Source: Candidatus Cloacimonadota bacterium (GTDB lineage Bacteria; Cloacimonadota; Cloacimonadia; Cloacimonadales; TCS61). Taken from it: DNA of 47,249 nt. Position 1 is the first letter of the stretch, and each line of letters starts with the position of its first letter. Positions 43,809 to 47,249 of this stretch are shown in pieces. The notes under the pieces are model-generated. The model saw nothing but the letters and a program-made list of their open reading frames with translations, was not told where the DNA came from and did no database searches. Both the position numbers and the translations under genes were made by a program. The stretch covers positions 1-47,249 of the forward strand of contig JAIPGP010000018.1 of assembly GCA_021735645.1 (NCBI GenBank), given 5' to 3'.

Positions 43809-45830
43809 TCAATCAATAAATTCCACTGCCCCTATTTCCGGTTTTTCTCCATAGTATTCTTCTATTTCCAGGATGATATCTCCCTCCCAGGTATAAGACG
43901 CAGTTCCACTTTCTATACACCCGGATTCTCTCTGCAGCCGGAAATCACCATCTGTCGCATTGATAAATAGCGGGTCACTGTCAATATTCCCCTCACCCCA
44001 GCTCTTTATAGCATGCTGTCTCTCATAATCATCAGCATCCAAATATTGCCCTACGATACTCGTCATCGAATGGGTAATAATACCTTTTTCACCGCCGGAT
44101 ATATCACTACAGGCAATAGACATTTTTATTTGCGGTACAAAGGAAAGTTCAATTTCCTGGGGAGCATCATCCCACATGATACAATTCAGCAGGTAGAAGT
44201 TTGAATCACCGCTTCCCCAGATACCTCCGCCCTGGGTATCTGCACTATTACCATAAAAAGTCACATTCATCAGCCTGTAATCACTATCAAGTCCTGATAA
44301 TCCGCCACCAATTCCCGCTTGATTTTCAGCAAGCACTACCCGTGTCAGCGTCAAATCTGATAAACTGCTGTATATTCCACCTCCACTGTCAGTGCTGTGA
44401 TTAGCCTTTATTATCAAATGTTCCAGCACTAAAGCTGTACTTCTACACCAGATACCTGCTCCTTTTCTAGCTTTCCCGCCTGTGAGAGTTAAATGCTTCA
44501 GCATACAACCCTTCACATTATCAAAACTCACTACACTGCCCTCTTCCTCGGCATCCAGTATCACATTATGTTTACTTTCACCTGCCAGTATCACATATTC
44601 CGGCAGACGCACCGGAAACATCTCCGCATTCACAGAGGGACTATAAACCCCTGCTGCCAGATGGATCGTTCTCACATTCGCACTATCAGCCCAAATGATC
44701 CGGCAGGCTTTATCAATGCTCTGCAAAGGCTCTTCAGGCTGCCTGCCGCTATTATTATTATCACCGTAAGGTGACACATAAAGATCAGCCTGCACCTGTT
44801 GATGTTTTCCATGCAATATATCCCAGTGCACTTCGCCTCTTCCACTTAAATACCATGAAGTGGGACGCAGTACGGAAAATGTATCTAAAATAACTTCCAC
44901 TTCTCCCCAGGCTGCAATATCTCCCCGAAAATTCCCACTGCTATTGTCATAAATGTTACACCGTTTACCTGCCTCTTCACAAAATGTGTATTCAGGACTA
45001 ACTGATATCCCGCCGCCTTGATTGTTACGGATTGTTACGTTTTCCAGATAAGGATTGCTGGCTACTCCGCTATTTATCCCTATTCCGGAATTGCCCTCAA
45101 TAAGTACATTCCGCAAAATAGGACTGGAGCCAGTATTCTGAATTATTCCGCCACCCTTATTGTTTCGGATTATCACATTTTCCAATATTGGGCTGTCATC
45201 AACCATGCAATAAATACCGCCACCCTGATTCTGCTCTATCACTACATTCTTTAAATGCAGATTTCCACCTCTTTCACAATAGATAGTTCCCTCACGCGGA
45301 GTGGAATTTTCCCTGATTACGCTATCTGAGAGTTCTCCCGTGGAATTATGACTAAATATTGCACTACCTTCCCAACTGCTTTCACAATTATCTATCAATA
45401 AATTAGTTAATACTGGCCCACTTTCCCCTGAATCCTTCATATAAATACCACCGCCCCAGACTGCTTTCCCACCTGTTAGCCGGAATCCTGCCAGTTTTGA
45501 CTTTTCATTCTCTCCACTGACAAATTTCACTACACTATCAAAACCTCCACCATCAATTACAGTCTCCCGAATATAGCTGGTATCTTTAGTAGTATAAAAA
45601 AATGAAGCCACAGTAATATGTTTTCCCTTAAAATCAAGATTTTCCTGATATACTCCAGGTGATACAATCACCTCATCACCATCAGAAGCAGCATCAATTG
45701 CTGCCATGATAGTACTGTAATCCCCCGGTACACTCAAAATATTACCACCCTTCATCTGACTGCTGAGCGACGTTCCAACCAGCAATATACCAATAACCAG
45801 CAATAGCACCAGCAATTTCCCCTTTTTCAT
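43809..45830 (-). CDS. Secreted right-handed beta-helix repeat protein with central DUF1565-like segment
   Basis: The 673-residue protein has an N-terminal signal (about 1-24) and two blocks of parallel beta-helix repeats (about 35-310 and 430-590). The repeats show a recurring pattern of N-x-(V/L)-I-x-N-N-x-GGGI, as in NVIIRNNKGGGI. A central segment beginning LYVSPYGDNNNSGRQPEEP (about 353) matches DUF1565, a common partner in surface-exposed beta-helix proteins. No catalytic pectate-lyase residues could be assigned. No typical C-terminal sorting signal is evident, and the end reads IGAVEFID. The ATG at 45830 is preferred to GTG 45833 because of its distance from GGGAGA. It probably acts at the cell surface in binding or polysaccharide handling. 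Confidence 0.85.
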   Translation of the reverse strand: MKKGKLLVLLLVIGILLVGTSLSSQMKGGNILSVPGDYSTIMAAIDAASDGDEVIVSPGVYQENLDFKGKHITVASFFYTTKDTSYIRETVIDGGGFDSVVKFVSGENEKSKLAGFRLTGGKAVWGGGIYMKDSGESGPVLTNLLIDNCESSWEGSAIFSHNSTGELSDSVIRENSTPREGTIYCERGGNLHLKNVVIEQNQGGGIYCMVDDSPILENVIIRNNKGGGIIQNTGSSPILRNVLIEGNSGIGINSGVASNPYLENVTIRNNQGGGISVSPEYTFCEEAGKRCNIYDNSSGNFRGDIAAWGEVEVILDTFSVLRPTSWYLSGRGEVHWDILHGKHQQVQADLYVSPYGDNNNSGRQPEEPLQSIDKACRIIWADSANVRTIHLAAGVYSPSVNAEMFPVRLPEYVILAGESKHNVILDAEEEGSVVSFDNVKGCMLKHLTLTGGKARKGAGIWCRSTALVLEHLIIKANHSTDSGGGIYSSLSDLTLTRVVLAENQAGIGGGLSGLDSDYRLMNVTFYGNSADTQGGGIWGSGDSNFYLLNCIMWDDAPQEIELSFVPQIKMSIACSDISGGEKGIITHSMTSIVGQYLDADDYERQHAIKSWGEGNIDSDPLFINATDGDFRLQRESGCIESGTASYTWEGDIILEIEEYYGEKPEIGAVEFID

Positions 45831-45929
45831 CACATATCTCCCGACTAATATTTATTCAAGCACACCATATTATTTAACCATTTGTATATATTCTGTCAAG
45901 TAAGTTATCCCCCACAAAACTCCAGTTTA

Positions 45930-45974
45930 CGACTTATATGACCTATAGGACTTATAGGACCTATAGGACCTATA
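45930..45974. repeat. Decamer array (GGACCTATA units), right of the beta-helix gene
   Basis: About four units near CCTATAGGAC/TTATAGGACC run head to tail. They are the reverse complement of the 43751-43782 array. Each unit contains the palindrome CCTATAGG, so cruciform structures are possible. Confidence 0.8.
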
Positions 45975-45994
45975 ACTAAAAAAAAATCCCATCC

Positions 45995-46024
45995 CATCTT
46001 ACATTACATTATCCGTGTTCTATT
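45995..46024. repeat. Dispersed intergenic repeat, copy 3
   Basis: On the reverse strand this reads AATAGAACACGGATAATGTA followed by ATGTAAGAT. The 13 bases CACGGATAATGTA exactly match 13474-13486, and the flanking words AATAGAACAC and ATGTAAGAT also match copy 1. It lies directly after the stop codon of the unknown gene at 46026. Confidence 0.6.
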
Positions 46025-46025
46025 C

Positions 46026-47054
46026 TTAAAAAATCTCCACAGCCAGCTCCTCCCCAGAAAGCCCATATCTCCTCATTCCGCACAGTTTCAGCAGATCACC
46101 CAGCGTTTCCACGCCCCACAGCCAGTTATCAGGCGATATCTCTTCCAGATCAAATCCCAATACCCCACCCGCTCGAAACACCAGCCTGCTCCACAGATTA
46201 TGCTGTTTCACCTTCTTCCAATCCTTCCGGTAATTAGCATCAAACCACCTGATATGATACTTCTCCCACACCCTTCTAAAATTACCAGAAGCAGCACTCC
46301 AGCACGCCATTACCCGTTTTTGCACCGTATAAAAATAATCCCCATTAGCATTATGCTGATGTTCATAAGCTTTGCGTGAATACACAAAACGTTCCCTGCA
46401 TTTGCTGCGGTACATAATTCCGCTTTCTGTTTTTCCCACAATATATTGCACCCAGAAAGGCATTTCCACACCCCGATGATAGATTCGTAAAGCCCTAAAA
46501 CGCGGGTCAGGAAAATGTAATATTTCTCCTAAATGCTCAGTATACCAGGCACTGTAAACTTCCTCTAATTCTGCTTCCGCATCCATCACTATCACTTTAC
46601 GCTCACTATATAACACATCCCCATTATAGCATTTTATCTCATATTCCCCTGCCACAAACTCAAAAGTAAGCATTTTACGCTTAAAAAGTCGTATAGGCAG
46701 CCTCATGCCATTGATCATCACAGTAAATTGTCCTGCCTGGCGTATCTTTAAAAATGTCTCACAGCACAAATTATATACCCCCGCATAAACAAAATATGGC
46801 GTATAATAATAAAGCTTATTAATAATTGCCTTATACCCCTTATACTGCGGATTAGATATCCCCGAAGCAGCCTTCACCACGCACACACTACGCCTGCTCA
46901 ATGTTGTTGGAGCATATTTGGGCTTATACACATAATCATAAATCCAGGGCTGACCATTATTCTTTCTCCGGTAAACCTTATTCCCAAAGCGACCATGTAT
47001 CTCACAAAAATTCTCCACAAATACTGCCAGATTACCATCTTCTCTATACGCCAT
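46026..47054 (-). CDS. Hypothetical basic, aromatic-rich protein
   Basis: I do not recognise this 342-residue protein. It has no signal peptide or membrane helix and is rich in Tyr, Trp, Arg and Lys. The N-terminal 60 residues (GRFGNKVYRRKNNGQPWIYD, then KPKYAPTT) resemble the opening of small uncharacterised bacterial and phage-like proteins that carry a G-x-x-G-x-x-x-YRR-x-G pattern. The rest has no visible motif. GGAGGAATT precedes the ATG. It lies just downstream of a 22-unit octamer array and is followed immediately by a dispersed repeat, so the locus could be a recent acquisition or a fast-evolving one. Function is unknown. Confidence 0.65.
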   Translation of the reverse strand: MAYREDGNLAVFVENFCEIHGRFGNKVYRRKNNGQPWIYDYVYKPKYAPTTLSRRSVCVVKAASGISNPQYKGYKAIINKLYYYTPYFVYAGVYNLCCETFLKIRQAGQFTVMINGMRLPIRLFKRKMLTFEFVAGEYEIKCYNGDVLYSERKVIVMDAEAELEEVYSAWYTEHLGEILHFPDPRFRALRIYHRGVEMPFWVQYIVGKTESGIMYRSKCRERFVYSRKAYEHQHNANGDYFYTVQKRVMACWSAASGNFRRVWEKYHIRWFDANYRKDWKKVKQHNLWSRLVFRAGGVLGFDLEEISPDNWLWGVETLGDLLKLCGMRRYGLSGEELAVEIF

Positions 47055-47068
47055 AATTCCTCCGATTG

Positions 47069-47244
47069 CACGAAAACACGACTACACGACTGCACGAAAA
47101 CACGAAAACACGACTACACGACTGCACGAAAACACGACTACACGACTGCACGAAAACACGACTACACGACTGCACGAAAACACGACTACACGACTGCACG
47201 AAAACACGACTACACGACTGCACGAAAACACGACTACACGACTA
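47069..47244. repeat. Octamer tandem array, 22 units, higher-order 24-bp period
   Basis: Three related octamers, A = CACGAAAA, B = CACGACTA and C = CACGACTG, run without interruption for 176 bases. The order is A B C A, then A B C six times with the last cycle ending A B B. All share CACGA. The array starts 15 bases upstream of the unknown gene's start codon (reverse strand) and may continue past the window edge in altered form (CTGGA). Confidence 0.95.
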
Positions 47245-47249
47245 CTGGA

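Noticed and set aside
47069-47244. Possible CRISPR array
   Set aside because: The repeats are contiguous 8-base units without unique spacers, and no cas genes are in the window.

Overview
The window looks like a chromosomal segment of an anaerobic Gram-negative bacterium, most probably of the Cloacimonadota (Candidatus Cloacimonas-type) or a close relative. This placement is inferred from gene content, not from a marker-gene search. The content includes soluble HdrABC-linked fumarate-reductase-like genes, a four-subunit 2-oxoacid:ferredoxin oxidoreductase, class I fumarase, malic enzyme, ADP-forming succinyl-CoA synthetase, a tandem-domain ThyX, secreted beta-helix and dockerin-like proteins, outer-membrane lipoproteins, and intergenic simple repeats. 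No oxygen-respiration genes are visible.

Layout. 1-2258: the start of an IS630-type transposase at the left edge, abutting and apparently truncating the 3' end of a secreted M14 zinc carboxypeptidase gene. 2502-6639 (- strand): an MsbA-like ABC exporter, a Bcp peroxiredoxin and an acyl-CoA ligase. 6830-8734 (+): a soluble TPR histidine kinase, followed by tRNA-Arg(ACG) and a terminator. 9015-13259 (-): a two-gene ABC-2 exporter and a second ABC exporter fused to its ATPase. 13371-13700: a noncoding patch of simple and dispersed repeats. 13759-18099 (+): deoC, thyX, a D-2-hydroxyacid dehydrogenase and an LhgO-like oxidase, three of the four joined by overlapping starts and stops. 18350-24147 (+): sucC, sucD, fumarase alpha and beta, malic enzyme, TPR protein. 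24241-30360 (-): hdrA-hdrC-hdrB-frdB-frdA, converging on the previous operon at a perfect bidirectional terminator. 31305-36451 (+): a secreted LPP20-like protein, mutL, miaA and a parvulin, then pdxJ. 37496-40971 (-): three lipoproteins (LpoB-like, COG3014-like, LPP20) and YjbQ. 41032-43626 (-): korDABC. 43809-47054 (-): a secreted beta-helix protein and an unrecognised basic protein, among repeat arrays, ending in a 22-unit octamer array.

How the genes work together. The central metabolic block covers 2-oxoglutarate <-> succinyl-CoA (Kor) <-> succinate (SucCD, ATP/GTP) <-> fumarate (Frd/Hdr) <-> malate (fumarase) <-> pyruvate (malic enzyme). This suits anaerobic amino-acid or propionate metabolism in either direction. 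The fumarate/succinate step has no membrane anchor and is encoded with HdrABC, so the best candidate for an unusual system is a cytoplasmic flavin/iron-sulfur complex tying fumarate/succinate chemistry to HdrA electron bifurcation or confurcation. Its HdrA carries a C-terminal MvhD-like domain that has lost most expected cluster cysteines. Other notable items are a PdxJ homologue with several replaced active-site residues, an endonuclease-type MutL, and a large inverted repeat beside pdxJ.
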